Positions 8,805 through 19,524 are shown, counted from the stretch's first letter. The stretch: 64,000 nt of DNA from Pseudalkalibacillus salsuginis (GCF_021646685.1 NZ_JAKJHW010000010.1:1-64000), one strand, 5' to 3'. The notes: generated from the sequence alone by a model not told the origin. Numbers and translations: made by a program.

Positions 8805-10097
8805 TTATCCTTCCAATAATAAGGATTCTGGATCTTCTAACAGTTCTTTCACTTTAACGAGGAAGCGAACGGCTTCACTACCATCAACGATCCTGTGGTC
8901 ATAAGAAAGAGCGATATACATCATCGGACGGTTTTCCATCCGCTCTTCATCTATTGCGACTGGCCGCCATTGGATCTTATGCATTCCGAGTATACCTACT
9001 TGCGGAGTATTCAAGATCGGAGAAGACATTAGTGAACCGAAGACGCCACCATTTGTAATCGTAAATGTACCACCTTGAAGCTCATCAATTGTCAACTTTT
9101 TGTCCTTCGCCTTTTTGGAAAGAGATTTGATTTCCTTTTCAATTTCTGCAAAGCTCAGTTTATCCGCATCACGTACGACAGGCACGACAAGACCTTCCTC
9201 AGCTCCTACTGCAATACCGATATCGTAGAACTTTTTAAGAAGCATTTCGTCCCCTTGAATTTCTGCATTGATTCTTGGGAACTTCTTCAATGCTGCAACA
9301 ACTGCTTTCGTAAAGAAGGACATGTATCCTAACTTCACGTCATTCTGCTGTAAGAATTGTTCTTTGCGTCGTTTGCGGAGATCATTGATCGCAGTCAAAT
9401 CAACTTCATTATACGTTGTAAGCATTGCTGCTGTTTGCTGAGCCTCTACAAGTCTTTTTGCGATCGTTTGGCGTCTGCGTGACATTTTTATACGTTCAAC
9501 TGGCTTATCTGATTTTTCTTCAGCAGCCTGCTGTGTAGGACGGCTTGATTTTTCGGGTTTGGATTTCTTTGTTTCAGCCTTTTCTGTCTTTGCAGAAGAT
9601 TGATCAGCATGACTCTTTACATCTTCAGGACGGACTCGTCCGATTGGATCTTTCGTCTTTACTTCATTTAAATCAACTCCGAGTTCTCTTGCCAGCTTAC
9701 GGGCAGCAGGAGAAGCGACTGGACGATCCGTTTCTTTTTGCTCCTCTTTTGCAGGAGCTTCTTCTTTTTCAGGCTTTGCTTCTTTCTTCTCAGCCTTCTC
9801 TTCTTTTTCTTTCGGTTCTTCCTTTTCTTTATCAGAAGGACCTTCTTTTGTTGCTTCCCCGTCACCTTCACCGAGGGTTGCAATGACTTCCCCTACTTCA
9901 ACTGTGTCACCAGGTTCTCTCAACAACTCAGTGATCACGCCATCGTCTTCGGCACTAACTTGGACATTGACCTTATCGGTTTCCAATTCAACAAGATAAT
10001 CCCCTTTAGTGACTTTCTCACCTACCTTGACTAACCACTCTGAGATCGTCCCCTCTGTTATGGATTCTGCTAGTTCTGGTACTTTGATGTCGCTCAC
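8805..10097 (-). CDS. odhB: 2-oxoglutarate dehydrogenase E2, dihydrolipoyl succinyltransferase
   Basis: A 430-residue E2 enzyme that transfers the succinyl group from E1 to CoA in the TCA cycle. Domains in order: lipoyl domain (about 1-75, with the lipoylated lysine in ETDKVNVQV), a long Lys/Glu/Ala-rich linker (about 80-140), a peripheral-subunit-binding domain ([15 protein letters not shown]...GRVRPEDV), a second charged linker, then the catalytic domain ([20 protein letters not shown] to the active site [13 protein letters not shown] with its catalytic His). The start is GTG at 10097, overlapping the odhA stop in GTGA, so it is translationally coupled. A GGAGGAAAT ribosome-binding site lies inside odhA. 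Confidence 0.97.
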   Translation of the reverse strand: MSDIKVPELAESITEGTISEWLVKVGEKVTKGDYLVELETDKVNVQVSAEDDGVITELLREPGDTVEVGEVIATLGEGDGEATKEGPSDKEKEEPKEKEEKAEKKEAKPEKEEAPAKEEQKETDRPVASPAARKLARELGVDLNEVKTKDPIGRVRPEDVKSHADQSSAKTEKAETKKSKPEKSSRPTQQAAEEKSDKPVERIKMSRRRQTIAKRLVEAQQTAAMLTTYNEVDLTAINDLRKRRKEQFLQQNDVKLGYMSFFTKAVVAALKKFPRINAEIQGDEMLLKKFYDIGIAVGAEEGLVVPVVRDADKLSFAEIEKEIKSLSKKAKDKKLTIDELQGGTFTITNGGVFGSLMSSPILNTPQVGILGMHKIQWRPVAIDEERMENRPMMYIALSYDHRIVDGSEAVRFLVKVKELLEDPESLLLEG

Positions 10098-12973
10098 GAT
10101 ACATTTCCTCCTTCAGTGGTAACTGTGTCTGTCTTTTTCAATTTCAAGGCTTCGTTGACGATACGTTCTTGTTCTCTTTTATAAACATTCGGTTCGCCAG
10201 CAGCAGGGCTGGACCGTTCAGGTCGACCTACATAAGTCACTTTCATGTCATCTGATACCGAAGCTCTTATTTTCGGCTCGATATAAGACCACGCCCCCAT
10301 ATTCTTCGGTTCTTCTTGAACCCAAACAACCTCTTCTAAATTCTTGTATTGATCAAGCAGTTCAACCATTTCTTTTTCTGGATATGGATAAAGCTGCTCG
10401 ATTCGAAGGATATCGACCCAATCCCAATCTTGTTCATTGGCTTCCACAGCAGTATCAAGATCGATCGCAACTTTACCGCTGCATAAGACCAATCGCTTGA
10501 CTTCTTCTTTCTTCGTACCGACATTTGATGGGTTATAAACTGCCTTGAATTGCCCTTCACTGAATTCTGAAGGCGTTGATGCAACTCTTTGGTTTCGAAG
10601 CAGACTTTTCGGTGTCATGATGATCAAAGGCCGGACCTCTTCTTTAGTCGTCAACGCTGCTTGTCTACGTAAAACATGGAAATATTGTGCAGAAGTTGAC
10701 AGGTTTGCTACTGTCCAGTTATTTTCAGCTGATAACTGCAAGAAGCGTTCTAAACGTCCGCTTGAATGCTCTGGTCCTTGGCCTTCATAACCATGAGGCA
10801 GTAACAAGACGAGTCCGGATTTCTGGCCCCATTTTGCTCTTCCCGCAGAAACAAATTGATCATAGATGACCTGTGCAGCATTAGCAAAATCTCCGTATTG
10901 CGCCTCCCAAAGTACAAGTGTTTCAGGAGCAAATACATTATAACCATATTCAAAACCAACTACCGATGCTTCAGACAACGGGCTGTTATGAATGGCATAA
11001 GATGCATTCGCTTGAGGAAGCATGTGCAATGGCGAGAATGTTTCGCCGGTTTTAGGGTCATGGAGTATCAAATGCCTATGAGCAAATGTTCCACGTTCCG
11101 TATCCTGTCCTGTCAATCGAATTGGTGTTCCATCTTTCAGGATTGTAGAAAATGCGAGTGTTTCAGCTAATGCCCAATCGATTTTTCCACCTTCATTGAG
11201 AGATTTCTCGCGGCGCTTAAGGATTTTTTCCAATTTAGGATAGACGGTGAATCCTTCAGGCCATTTCAAGAGGTTCGTATTGATTTCTTCTAAGTCATTC
11301 AACGGTACTGACGTTTCAATGGCAGGCAGGCCATTGACAATTTGTTCTGGTGCTTCGATTTCATTCACACTATCATCCGGATCCTTCGAGACCCTTCCAT
11401 ATTTATCATCCAGGTTGTCTTGTATATCCTTTTCCATTTCTTTGGCCTGGTCTTTCGTCAAAACCCCATGTGCTTGTAATGCTTCAGCGTAGAGATGGCG
11501 CACTGTAGGATGGTTGTTGACTTTATCATAAAGCTGCGGATTAGTCGCAGAAGGATCATCCATCTCGTTGTGTCCAAAACGGCGATATCCGATCAGATCG
11601 ATAAGAAAGTCCTTCTGGAACTTTTTCCGATACTGGTAAGCTAGGATGATCGCAGCTAAACAAGCTTCAGGATCATCAGCGTTCACATGGACAATCGGGA
11701 TTTCAAAACCTTTTGCTAGATCACTTGCATATTTAGTTGATCTTGAGTCAGAACTTTTCGTTGTGAAACCTAAAAGGTTGTTTGCGATGATGTGAACGGT
11801 ACCACCTGTTTTGTACCCAGGAAGTTGGCTTAAATTCAAGGTTTCAGCAACAATGCCTTCTCCAGGAAAAGCGGCATCACCGTGAATCAAAATCGAAAAA
11901 GATTTGGAGACATCTTGTTTTGGATAACCTGCTGAACTTCGGTCCTCCTGGGCTGCACGTGCGTACCCTTCCACCACAGGATCGACGAATTCGAGGTGAC
12001 TCGGATTGTTTGCTAAGGTGATACATGCAGGCTCATGATTCTCTTCTTCAATTTCCCGGTCTGCTCCAAGGTGATATTTGACATCCCCTGTCCATCCATA
12101 GTTGATTCCCATTGAACCTTCGGAAGGAACAAGCTCTTTGTTTGGAGCGTGATGGAATTCAGAAAAAATCTTCTCATAAGGTTTTCCCAATACGTGAGCG
12201 AGTACATTCAATCGGCCTCTGTGAGCCATCCCGATCATGACATTTTGTGCGCCATCATGCACACCTGCATGGATGATTTCGTCAAGCATCGGAACCATTG
12301 TATCGAGACCTTCAATCGAAAAGCGTTTTTGCCCTACGAATGTTCGGTGCAAAAACTTTTCGAATCCTTCTACTTCTGTCAATCGATGCAAAAGTTCAAT
12401 CCGGTCTTCAGGAGACAGCGATGGATAGATTGCTTCGGACTCCACCATTTCATCGAGCCATTTCCGTTCTTCATCATCATGAACATGGCTGAATTCAAAT
12501 GCTAAGGACTTGGTATAGATTTGTTTAAGTTTTTCAATGGCTTCTAAACCATTGTTGATATTTTCAGGTGCGTTTTCCCAAACAACTTTAGCAGGAATCG
12601 CTTTCAAAGTTGTGTTGCTAAGTTGATAATTTTCCGGGTCAAGGAAAGGCGCATCTGTTTTCGATTTTTCCAGGGGATTGATATCGGCGGCCAAGTGTCC
12701 GTAAGTTCGTATATTCTCTGCAAGCTTGGCTGCAGCAACTACTTTCTTCATCGTTGTTGCATCACTAATCAATTGTGATGTTACGGAAGATTTGTCTGTA
12801 AGTTCATCAGTAGAAGCTGGCGGTGCCCCCCAGTTATCAAAAAGTTCCTTTACTTCTGGGTCTATAGACTTGGGATCCTCTACATATTGATCGTATAATT
12901 CGATCGCATAACCAAGGTTGGGTCCATCAAAACCCGCCCACGGCTGTCCCTTTTTGGGTTGGTTAGTACTCAT
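10094..12973 (-). CDS. odhA: 2-oxoglutarate dehydrogenase E1
   Basis: A 959-residue thiamine-diphosphate-dependent E1 that decarboxylates 2-oxoglutarate. The N-terminus has the E1o docking pattern [23 protein letters not shown]. The centre holds [20 protein letters not shown] and [19 protein letters not shown] (ThDP/Mg site), and the C-terminal transketolase half has [23 protein letters not shown] (split here as two motifs). Length is normal for the family. ATG at 12973 with GGAGGTATTG upstream. It is the first gene of odhAB; lpd is not present. An AT-rich promoter region with a possible cre-like site lies upstream. Confidence 0.97.
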   Translation of the reverse strand: MSTNQPKKGQPWAGFDGPNLGYAIELYDQYVEDPKSIDPEVKELFDNWGAPPASTDELTDKSSVTSQLISDATTMKKVVAAAKLAENIRTYGHLAADINPLEKSKTDAPFLDPENYQLSNTTLKAIPAKVVWENAPENINNGLEAIEKLKQIYTKSLAFEFSHVHDDEERKWLDEMVESEAIYPSLSPEDRIELLHRLTEVEGFEKFLHRTFVGQKRFSIEGLDTMVPMLDEIIHAGVHDGAQNVMIGMAHRGRLNVLAHVLGKPYEKIFSEFHHAPNKELVPSEGSMGINYGWTGDVKYHLGADREIEEENHEPACITLANNPSHLEFVDPVVEGYARAAQEDRSSAGYPKQDVSKSFSILIHGDAAFPGEGIVAETLNLSQLPGYKTGGTVHIIANNLLGFTTKSSDSRSTKYASDLAKGFEIPIVHVNADDPEACLAAIILAYQYRKKFQKDFLIDLIGYRRFGHNEMDDPSATNPQLYDKVNNHPTVRHLYAEALQAHGVLTKDQAKEMEKDIQDNLDDKYGRVSKDPDDSVNEIEAPEQIVNGLPAIETSVPLNDLEEINTNLLKWPEGFTVYPKLEKILKRREKSLNEGGKIDWALAETLAFSTILKDGTPIRLTGQDTERGTFAHRHLILHDPKTGETFSPLHMLPQANASYAIHNSPLSEASVVGFEYGYNVFAPETLVLWEAQYGDFANAAQVIYDQFVSAGRAKWGQKSGLVLLLPHGYEGQGPEHSSGRLERFLQLSAENNWTVANLSTSAQYFHVLRRQAALTTKEEVRPLIIMTPKSLLRNQRVASTPSEFSEGQFKAVYNPSNVGTKKEEVKRLVLCSGKVAIDLDTAVEANEQDWDWVDILRIEQLYPYPEKEMVELLDQYKNLEEVVWVQEEPKNMGAWSYIEPKIRASVSDDMKVTYVGRPERSSPAAGEPNVYKREQERIVNEALKLKKTDTVTTEGGNVS

Positions 12974-13716
12974 TTGTCAATACCTCCAAAGTGCTTTTGG
13001 TGATTTTTCTGGTTTCGTTGGGTATTATAAAGAAATTTGCTGTTACTAGTGTATCGTTTTCATGCCTTTAGTACAAATAAAAAAGTGTCAAAATTTTAAA
13101 CTTGTAATGTCCGTGGAAGCTTGTGGTAATGTTGTATGGATCATCCTGTTCTTTATATACCCCAAATGTAAAAAAACGAGTCTTAAAACAGGAAAACTCA
13201 TTACATAAATGATCATATATCCAGGTTTTAGATTATATGGATGGAGGTGTTATACCAATTATCGCCATCAGAAAACTTCATAAAAAGATTGTAGTTGAGT
13301 TGCATGGCGGTTTCGAACTCATTTTCGGTTTTTTGCTGGTAGTTCTTTCGGACCGTTTCGGTAGTTAGATAGAGTTGTGGGCTATTCCTGGACTTTATCC
13401 CCCGCAGAGTACATTTCATTTTCCAATAAGTCATTTGTCAACCCTTTCATACTAATACACCTCTAGGTGCGCTTTTCGTACCCCTATCATCTGATTCCAC
13501 CTCTCTGACATTTGAAACAGCCCTAAAAACTCATTAATCGTGACCAAGAACCTTATTATCCCTTTACACTGGATGATTGTATAGATTAACTAGTCTTTAA
13601 ATCCTATCCACTATAACTTTCCGCCCCTGCTTAACGGTTTATTTTTCAGAATTTTGCTGATTTTACAGGGAGAATGTGCTATCTTGTTGGAAACAATTTG
13701 TATTGGAGGTATTATA
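12974..13716. other. Long non-coding gap between odhA and the LVIVD-repeat gene
   Basis: Divergent promoter region. A TATAAT -10 for odhA (minus strand) reads at 13024-13029. Upstream of it, at 13049-13062, TGAAAACGATACAC has a perfect left half of the CcpA cre consensus but a poor right half. Around 13230-13460 the minus strand carries short ORFs (22 and 68 codons) with no recognisable product. Nothing else could be supported. Confidence 0.4.
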
Positions 13717-15084
13717 TTGAATAAGAAAGTAGTCCTACATACTGCATTAGTTGGGATCATGAGCTTTTCTTTATTTACGCCTGGGGTGTCTGCCCATGAT
13801 AAACTAGATGATATCTCAATAGAGAAAGGCTCCCATGAGGCTGAGTTGAACGAAATACCGACACTTGAAGGATCCAAAAACCTGGATAACTGGAAAGAAG
13901 CCGCAGCAGTTCCTCTTAAGGAATACGACGGCAAAAAGAATTCAACAGCAGATGTTTACGCCCACAAAGGTTACGCTTACCTAGGGACCCATGTCTCTGG
14001 AGGAGGGAACGGCGGTGTCCGAGTATTTGATTTGAAGAATCCATCCAATCCTGTTGAAATATCAAGATTCGCAGAAGAAATACCTGGAACCTGGCAAGAA
14101 AAGGTCATCGTAAAAACGGTGAGTACACCCCACTTTAAAGGTGACCTTGCCGTTGTAAGTGTTCAGCAATTGAATCGTAATAACCCGTTGTCAAAAGGTG
14201 GTTTCCTCCTTTACGATGTAACAGATCCACATAATCCGGAGAAACTTGGCTTTTGGGAGCTTGATAAAAGGGTCCCTGGAACACATGAGTTGTATTTGAC
14301 GGTTCAAGGTAATAAACCGCTTGTGTTAACAGCGAACCCATATGCTGATTATTATACGCACGGGGAGCAGAAAGATTTTGCACTCGTTGATGTGTCTGAC
14401 CCGACAGACCCAAATACCGTCTATGAATTCGATCCAAGAATGTTAGAAGAAGTTCCTGAAGATTTCAACGGGTATCACTGGAATTCTCCTGACGGGAAGA
14501 CAAGACCTGTTTTCAACCATAGCACGATGACTGATGGGAACGGCCAGACTGCCTACCTCTCATTCTGGGATCTCGGAACGATTATTCTCGATATTTCCAA
14601 TCCAGATGATGTACAATATTTAGGGCGGACTGATTTCGCACCTGACGTTCAAGGTTCAGCACATTCAGCTGCTATTGCAAAAGGCGGAAATGTATTGATT
14701 GAAACCCGTGAAGTATATGCGCCTACCCGTGAAGGATATGAAGAGGCTTATGGTTATACACGTATCTTTGACATAAAGGATAAATCCAATCCTGAATTGT
14801 TAAGTACGTTCAAAACGGATTTAGTAGATAATGTTGAAGATGGCGTGACCTTTGCGAACACGGTGCATGATCCAAAGGTCCATGGTAACACGTTGTACCT
14901 GTCCCATTACGCTGGAGGCATTCGTGCAGTTGATATCACGGACCCATCGAACCCTGTTGAAATCGGTAAGTACGTACCAGAGCAGGCATACTTCTGGGGT
15001 GTGTTCGTAGATCGCAACTTCATTCTAGCATCTGACATGGGTCAAGGACTTAAAGTTCTTTTGAAAAACAAGGGTAAAGAATAA
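13717..15084 (+). CDS. Secreted LVIVD-repeat protein
   Basis: A 455-residue exported protein. An N-terminal signal peptide (KKVVLHTALVGIMSFSLF, cleavage near GVSA-HD) is followed by repeated beta-propeller-like blades of the type VRVFDLKNPSNPVEI, LLYDVTDPHNPEKLG, ALVDVSDPTDPNTVY, IILDISNPDDVQYLG, RIFDIKDKSNPELLS and AVDITDPSNPVEIG. That is six visible LVIVD motifs. Function is unknown; such proteins are extracytoplasmic. The start is a TTG at 13717 with TTGGAGGT at ideal spacing; the upstream in-frame extension is non-signal-like. Monocistronic, with its own terminator. Confidence 0.85.
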   Translation: MNKKVVLHTALVGIMSFSLFTPGVSAHDKLDDISIEKGSHEAELNEIPTLEGSKNLDNWKEAAAVPLKEYDGKKNSTADVYAHKGYAYLGTHVSGGGNGGVRVFDLKNPSNPVEISRFAEEIPGTWQEKVIVKTVSTPHFKGDLAVVSVQQLNRNNPLSKGGFLLYDVTDPHNPEKLGFWELDKRVPGTHELYLTVQGNKPLVLTANPYADYYTHGEQKDFALVDVSDPTDPNTVYEFDPRMLEEVPEDFNGYHWNSPDGKTRPVFNHSTMTDGNGQTAYLSFWDLGTIILDISNPDDVQYLGRTDFAPDVQGSAHSAAIAKGGNVLIETREVYAPTREGYEEAYGYTRIFDIKDKSNPELLSTFKTDLVDNVEDGVTFANTVHDPKVHGNTLYLSHYAGGIRAVDITDPSNPVEIGKYVPEQAYFWGVFVDRNFILASDMGQGLKVLLKNKGKE

Positions 15085-15092
15085 GGAAATGA

Positions 15093-15137
15093 AAAAGGAG
15101 CTGGCATCGGGATTACACCTGTGCCGCTCCTTTTTTA
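15093..15137 (+). terminator. Rho-independent terminator
   Basis: AAAGGAGC / GCTCCTTTTTT outer stem with an internal GGC...GCC helix, ending in a T run. Confidence 0.8.
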
Positions 15138-15178
15138 AAGATAAGGATAAAGGTTTTGGTTTGGGTTAAGAAAGTTCT

Positions 15179-16384
15179 TTATGTTTGCCGAACTGTTGCC
15201 GTTTTCCGAATCAAAGCGTATAACGTGATAGCGATGGCCAATACACTAACTGAAGCAAGTGTGATGAAAACCAGTTTGTCAGATGATTTTAATAATAGAG
15301 ATATGACAGGCGGACCGGCTGCTACCCCTATAAACCGCATACTGCTGTAGAAAGAGGTGATCGTCCCCCTCTCTTCTTTTTCAATGTCTTCTGTAATCAA
15401 TGCATCTAAACAGGGCAAGACGACCCCGATTCCTAACCCCGAAACAGACAGGAATAGGATGATCATCAATAGCGAGTTTGTGAACAACAATATGAATAAA
15501 GCTATCGTAGAAACTAAATTACCGACAAAAATCAAACGGTCCATAATTCGGTTATCTTTTCCGATCATTTTCCCTGTTAAATAGGAAGCGATACAAAGTG
15601 CAAGTAGTGGAATCGCTAAGTATACACCTTTAAGAACCCCTGTAATTCCAAACTTGGCTTCCAAAGAAGATGACAAATAAATGAGGAAGCCGAAGACAAC
15701 AAACATATTAATGCCGCCAATCATGAAAACCCCGTATAACCAATGACCATTTTTTTTAAAGCTCTGCTTGATCGTCTTCAAAAAAGCGTTAAACGGTAAA
15801 GGTTCGTTTTCTTCTCTTGGAGCTTTGACAAAAACCAACATCAAGATGACCGCGATAGCTGAAAACAGGGGTACAGACCAAAAAGGGATATACCAAACCC
15901 ATATGGCTAAGGCAGCTCCTAAAACCGGGCTCAGAACTTTCCCGAAAGTATTTGAAGTTTCGATAAGGCCAAGACCGGCGCTTACCTCTTCTTCCTTTTC
16001 AAACAGATCCCCCACGGTTGGTATGACAACGGGAAATGCGCCTGCAGCGCCAGCTCCTTGTAAAAATCGGCCAAACAAAATCCATGAATATGGGTTATCC
16101 GAGGAAATGGATGCCCACCCACAAACAATGCCTCCTATCCCAACGAGAATCAAGCTGGGGATAATGATTTTCTTCCGGCCGAAATGATCGGAAAGATACC
16201 CCGCAATAGGGATGAGGACGATAGCGATAATGGAGTAAATGGTGATGATCAGACTTGATTGGAAGGCCGTAATATCGATTTCCCTCTCGATGACTGGAAG
16301 GACGGGGATAAACATTGAATTCCCTAATGTCATCATTAGGGGAATCGAGGCTAAGGCCAAAAGAGCAAACTTATTCTCTTTCAT
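15179..16384 (-). CDS. MFS transporter (drug/metabolite exporter type)
   Basis: A 401-residue major facilitator with about twelve hydrophobic spans. It shows the loop 2-3 signature GYLSDHFGRKK and the antiporter-type motif C region GRFLQGAGAAGAFPV. Family members export drugs or metabolites by proton antiport; the substrate is unknown. The ATG at 16384 has GATGGAGA upstream. It stands alone, converging with the LVIVD gene. Confidence 0.88.
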   Translation of the reverse strand: MKENKFALLALASIPLMMTLGNSMFIPVLPVIEREIDITAFQSSLIITIYSIIAIVLIPIAGYLSDHFGRKKIIIPSLILVGIGGIVCGWASISSDNPYSWILFGRFLQGAGAAGAFPVVIPTVGDLFEKEEEVSAGLGLIETSNTFGKVLSPVLGAALAIWVWYIPFWSVPLFSAIAVILMLVFVKAPREENEPLPFNAFLKTIKQSFKKNGHWLYGVFMIGGINMFVVFGFLIYLSSSLEAKFGITGVLKGVYLAIPLLALCIASYLTGKMIGKDNRIMDRLIFVGNLVSTIALFILLFTNSLLMIILFLSVSGLGIGVVLPCLDALITEDIEKEERGTITSFYSSMRFIGVAAGPPVISLLLKSSDKLVFITLASVSVLAIAITLYALIRKTATVRQT

Positions 16385-16508
16385 TTTTTTGTCTCCATCA
16401 TTTTTAAAGGTTGATTAGACTAATGGATTGCACCTTGGTATTTTTAGCGTGATTTAGTCTAAATATTCACTTTCCATATGTAAGTGATTTCCTACGAATC
16501 AAATGAAT

Positions 16509-16542
16509 AAGACAGGAATCTTATACTTAAGTCCCTGTCTTT
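16509..16542 (-). terminator. Rho-independent terminator of the Cys-rich protein gene
   Basis: On the minus strand AAGACAGG pairs with CCTGTCTT around a TA-rich loop, about 10 bases after the stop codon at 16553. Confidence 0.75.
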
Positions 16543-16552
16543 CATTGGCTGT

Positions 16553-16885
16553 TCATGCGGCATGATTTCTGCATGCATCAGCACATTTGAAGCATGATTC
16601 TGCACATTTTTGACAATGGTCATGATCATGCTTTTTACATTCGTTTCCGCATGCCTCACAGATGTCAGCACATGCTTTTGCTAATTCTGCGGTAAATGGA
16701 GTTCCTCTTCCCAATGCTTGCTCGAGAAATGCACACATATCAGCACATTCTCTGTCCAGGCGGATACAATCCACCATCAATTTGACGTCATCTTCCTTTA
16801 AGCATGCGTCATAACAGTGATTACAAGCTACCATACACTCATGCAAGGTATCAATCAAGGATTGGTACTTTTCATGTGACATCAT
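16553..16885 (-). CDS. Four-helix-bundle copper-binding protein (DUF326)
   Basis: A 110-residue protein with about 15 cysteines spaced in helical patterns (CMVACNHCYDAC, CIRLDRECADMC, CADICEACGNEC, CQKCAESCFKCADAC) and a central HDHDH segment. This matches the DUF326/Csp-like four-helix bundles that store or bind copper(I), as in B. subtilis YhjQ. There is no signal peptide, so it is cytosolic. The start is one of two adjacent ATGs (16885 or 16882), with AAAGGAGGTAA upstream. Stand-alone gene. Confidence 0.88.
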   Translation of the reverse strand: MMSHEKYQSLIDTLHECMVACNHCYDACLKEDDVKLMVDCIRLDRECADMCAFLEQALGRGTPFTAELAKACADICEACGNECKKHDHDHCQKCAESCFKCADACRNHAA

Positions 16886-17052
16886 TTACCTCCTTTTCAT
16901 TAGTGGTACTATTGCAATACCCTAAACTGTTTTTCCAATAAACATAATACCTTTAAATTGTTGAAAAATTTTGTAAAATTGGCAGTTCTGAATCATAAAT
17001 ATGGTATAATATAAATAACTGAAATTTCTAAAATTTTATAAGGAGGTTTTAT

Positions 17053-17643
17053 ATGTACCAAGTAAAAGATGATGAAAAAATTTTCATTTATACCGGACCG
17101 GACGGATCAGGCCGAAAAACGTTAGCGAAGATGGTCGCTACTGTTTTTGATATGGAGACGGTAATCTCTTATACGACCAGGAGCCGCAGGCATTATGAAG
17201 TTGACGGGAAAGACTATCATTTTGTAAGCGAGGAAGCTTTCCAAACGATGCACCAGCAAAATGAATTCCTCGAAAGTGTCGATATTGATGGCTTCCATTA
17301 CGGTATACGGGAAAAGGATATTATTGACACTTTCAAAGATCATAAATTAGTCTATCTTGCTTTAAATCCTGAAGGTGCAGACAAATTAAAACACATGTAC
17401 GGTGAGAATGTGATCAGGATTTTCATCTATGCGGATCGGGACACAGTCATCAAAAGACAACAAGAACGCCAGGATGATGCTGCTGCTATCCGCCGTCATA
17501 TAAAGCATTATGATGAAACGATGAATTATTTGAATGTATGTGAACATGCCTTTGAAAATTATGATCTGCCTCAAGTGTCCTATCAGATCAGTGAACTAGT
17601 CGAATCATATTTGAACAGGGATTACATCGAATCGGAGTATTAA
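17053..17643 (+). CDS. Guanylate-kinase-like protein with altered P-loop
   Basis: A 196-residue protein with the guanylate kinase fold: P-loop region YTGPDGSGRKTLAKM, the GMP-binding SYTTRSRRHYEVDGKDYHFVSEEAF segment (here two motifs, YTTRSRR and GKDYHFV) and a C-terminal lid. In true Gmk the P-loop is GPSGVGKGT; here the invariant lysine position is Arg followed by Lys (GSGRKT). It may still bind nucleotide or may have another role. The ATG at 17053 follows AAGGAGG. The essential gmk should be elsewhere with rpoZ. A 47-codon membrane peptide gene follows 55 bases downstream. Confidence 0.75.
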   Translation: MYQVKDDEKIFIYTGPDGSGRKTLAKMVATVFDMETVISYTTRSRRHYEVDGKDYHFVSEEAFQTMHQQNEFLESVDIDGFHYGIREKDIIDTFKDHKLVYLALNPEGADKLKHMYGENVIRIFIYADRDTVIKRQQERQDDAAAIRRHIKHYDETMNYLNVCEHAFENYDLPQVSYQISELVESYLNRDYIESEY

Positions 17644-17698
17644 AAAGATCATAAGGACAAAAGGATAGCTTATATCTTTCAGTGAGGAAGTGAAAGCA

Positions 17699-17842
17699 AT
17701 GAGAGCTGTCAAAAAGGCGTTCAGAATCATTGTGATTTCGAACCTTGCAGTATTTGGTTTCATCATGTTCCTCCCTGCCCTATTGATTACAGGGGATATT
17801 GAGATCGTACAGGAGTTTATCGATTTTTTGAATAAGGATTAA
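17699..17842 (+). CDS. Small single-span membrane protein (47 aa)
   Basis: MRAVKKAFRIIVISNLAVFG begins a 47-residue protein with one hydrophobic span (about 9-31), a basic N-terminus (predicted inside) and an acidic C-terminal tail (GDIEIVQEFIDFLNKD, outside). AGGAAG precedes the ATG. It lies between the guanylate-kinase-like gene and a strong terminator, so it is probably cotranscribed with it. Family not recognised. Confidence 0.6.
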   Translation: MRAVKKAFRIIVISNLAVFGFIMFLPALLITGDIEIVQEFIDFLNKD

Positions 17843-17853
17843 CTCTAGACTTA

Positions 17854-17899
17854 GATAAAGCGTATCCTAAGAGGTATCAGGATCCGCTTTATTTTTTTT
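17854..17899 (+). terminator. Rho-independent terminator
   Basis: ATAAAGCG-ATCCT / AGGAT-CGCTTTAT stem with one mismatch and a run of eight T. Confidence 0.85.
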
Positions 17900-17999
17900 G
17901 ATTTTGTTACTTAGGGGAACCTTTAAATCATAAAGGTGTATATATTGGCAAGATTCTTCGTTATAATGAGCCATATAAGAATGACAAAGGGGTATTAGT

Positions 18000-18299
18000 A
18001 TGAATTCAAAAGAGGTGCAGGAGAAGGTCATCGAGAATTATCAACGTGATGAACAAATGATGATTCTTGTATTTGCTCAGTGGTGTATCAATCATGATCT
18101 TGATCCAGAAGAACTTTATAAAAAAGCTTATCCTAATCAAGCTTCGAATCCTGAGCTTAAGCAAGCATGGGCGCTTACAGTTCCTAAAGAGGAAGCAGGG
18201 GAAATCGGAGATCAGACCCTGCTTGCCGTCTTATCCATGTTCGGTAACGATGATCTTGCCTTTATTGTCACAGAGGAAATTGAAAAGCGCAGGACATAG
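18000..18299 (+). CDS. Hypothetical cytosolic protein (99 aa)
   Basis: Not recognised with certainty. It is a soluble, helix-rich acidic protein (CINHDLDPEELYKKAYPNQ; LLAVLSMFGNDDLAFIVTEE) without signal or membrane segments. The start at 18000 is supported by AAAGGGG upstream. Bacillus genomes carry small proteins of this style, but no function is claimed. A terminator follows. Confidence 0.75.
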   Translation: MNSKEVQEKVIENYQRDEQMMILVFAQWCINHDLDPEELYKKAYPNQASNPELKQAWALTVPKEEAGEIGDQTLLAVLSMFGNDDLAFIVTEEIEKRRT

Positions 18300-18330
18300 G
18301 AGTGAAGTTAGGTTACTACGAATAATGAGA

Positions 18331-18377
18331 ATAACTCATGGAGGAAATGAATATTCTTCCATGGGTTTTTCTATTTT
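18331..18377 (+). terminator. Rho-independent terminator
   Basis: AACTCATGGAGGAA / TTCTTCCATGGGTT stem (imperfect) followed by a T-rich tail. Confidence 0.75.
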
Positions 18378-18415
18378 TGAGTTAATTGTATATGGTTCGG
18401 GAATTTAACCTTGCT

Positions 18416-19447
18416 TTATATTAGGATCAACTCATCTTCAAGAAATTTCATGATTTTGAACGGTCCTTTACTTTTATTGGAAGAAATTGTGAGGATGATC
18501 CCAGGGTTTGGGTAGACTACTGAATGAAAGCTGACCCCTGGATCGTAGCCCATCACGTGGTATTTGGATATCTCCCCTGCCCTTTTGTTGATCCAAATTC
18601 CATACCCGTAATACACTTCTTGTTTAACTTGAATATGGGGTTCCAACAACATATTTTTAGTCGGTTCTTCCAACAGCATATTGTTGAGTAAACCTTCCCA
18701 GAATTTATTCATATCTGGAGCAGTGACATACGCCCCGCCATCTGACCCTCCTATTACAGGGATTGAGTAAACATTTGTCCTCCAGGTTCCGTCCTCCTCT
18801 TCAATGTAGCCTGAAGCAGTATTCTTAGGAAGTTGATCCATAGAGAAATACCCCGAATCATGCATATTGCACCTCTTGAAAATATTCGTTTCAATATAAT
18901 CGATAAATCGAAGTCCCGTCTTATGTTCAATAATCAACCCCAGTAAGATGAATCCGGCATTATTATAATGAAATTTCTCACCGGGATTGAACACCATGCT
19001 TTTCTCTTGGAACATAGGTACAAAATCCTTCAAATTCCGCAAAAGATACATTGGCTGCTGTTTCCATAAATCTTCAAAGTCATCCATTTCGGCTTCATCA
19101 AAGTAATCAGGAATTCCAGCACTATGTGTCAAAAGATGATGGATCGTTATGTTTGTGGCAAAGTTAGGAAACTCAATATCAAGACAGTCTTTCAAGCTGC
19201 TTTCAAACGAGATAACTCCCTTTTCCACCAGTTGACCAATTGCGACAGCTGTGAAAAGTTTACACCCGGAGGCTATTCCGAATCTTGTATTCAATTCATT
19301 CTTTTTTTCTTCTGAACGGTTCGCATAACCTGCTGCAAGAAGGATGACATCTTCCTTGTTCCTCTTCATATGGATCGTGCCGGAAAAAACTTCGTCTTCT
19401 ATGACTTGTTTTAATTTGGGTTCGATCATTATATCGTTTTTGACCAT
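18416..19447 (-). CDS. Serine hydrolase of the beta-lactamase/AmpH family
   Basis: A 343-residue penicillin-binding-fold hydrolase. SxxK is at residues 60-63 (SGCK), the YxN motif lies in FHYNNAGF, and the class-typical THSAGIPDYF follows HHLL. No signal peptide is evident, so it is probably cytosolic. Members act as D-peptidases, esterases or lactonases. The ATG at 19447 has CAGGAGGC upstream. A second, divergent homologue lies at 43443-44468. Confidence 0.88.
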   Translation of the reverse strand: MVKNDIMIEPKLKQVIEDEVFSGTIHMKRNKEDVILLAAGYANRSEEKKNELNTRFGIASGCKLFTAVAIGQLVEKGVISFESSLKDCLDIEFPNFATNITIHHLLTHSAGIPDYFDEAEMDDFEDLWKQQPMYLLRNLKDFVPMFQEKSMVFNPGEKFHYNNAGFILLGLIIEHKTGLRFIDYIETNIFKRCNMHDSGYFSMDQLPKNTASGYIEEEDGTWRTNVYSIPVIGGSDGGAYVTAPDMNKFWEGLLNNMLLEEPTKNMLLEPHIQVKQEVYYGYGIWINKRAGEISKYHVMGYDPGVSFHSVVYPNPGIILTISSNKSKGPFKIMKFLEDELILI

Positions 19448-19524
19448 TATGGCTGCCTCCTGAAAAGTAGAAATTGGTTCTCAGTTCTTTTCTACAATAG
19501 ATTGGAATTTCCTTTTGAAAAATA

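Noticed and set aside
9545-9886. Leu/Phe-rich open frame antisense to odhB
   Set aside because: It is the complement of the Lys/Glu-rich linker of E2, which produces artificial Leu/Phe-rich frames on the opposite strand.
13049-13062. cre-like site TGAAAACGATACAC near the odhA promoter
   Set aside because: Only the left half matches; listed only as a note within the gap because CcpA control of odhAB is plausible but not shown.
13228-13434. 68-codon minus-strand frame upstream of odhA
   Set aside because: No ribosome-binding site at its start and an unremarkable product; the neighbouring 22-codon ORF is equally unsupported.
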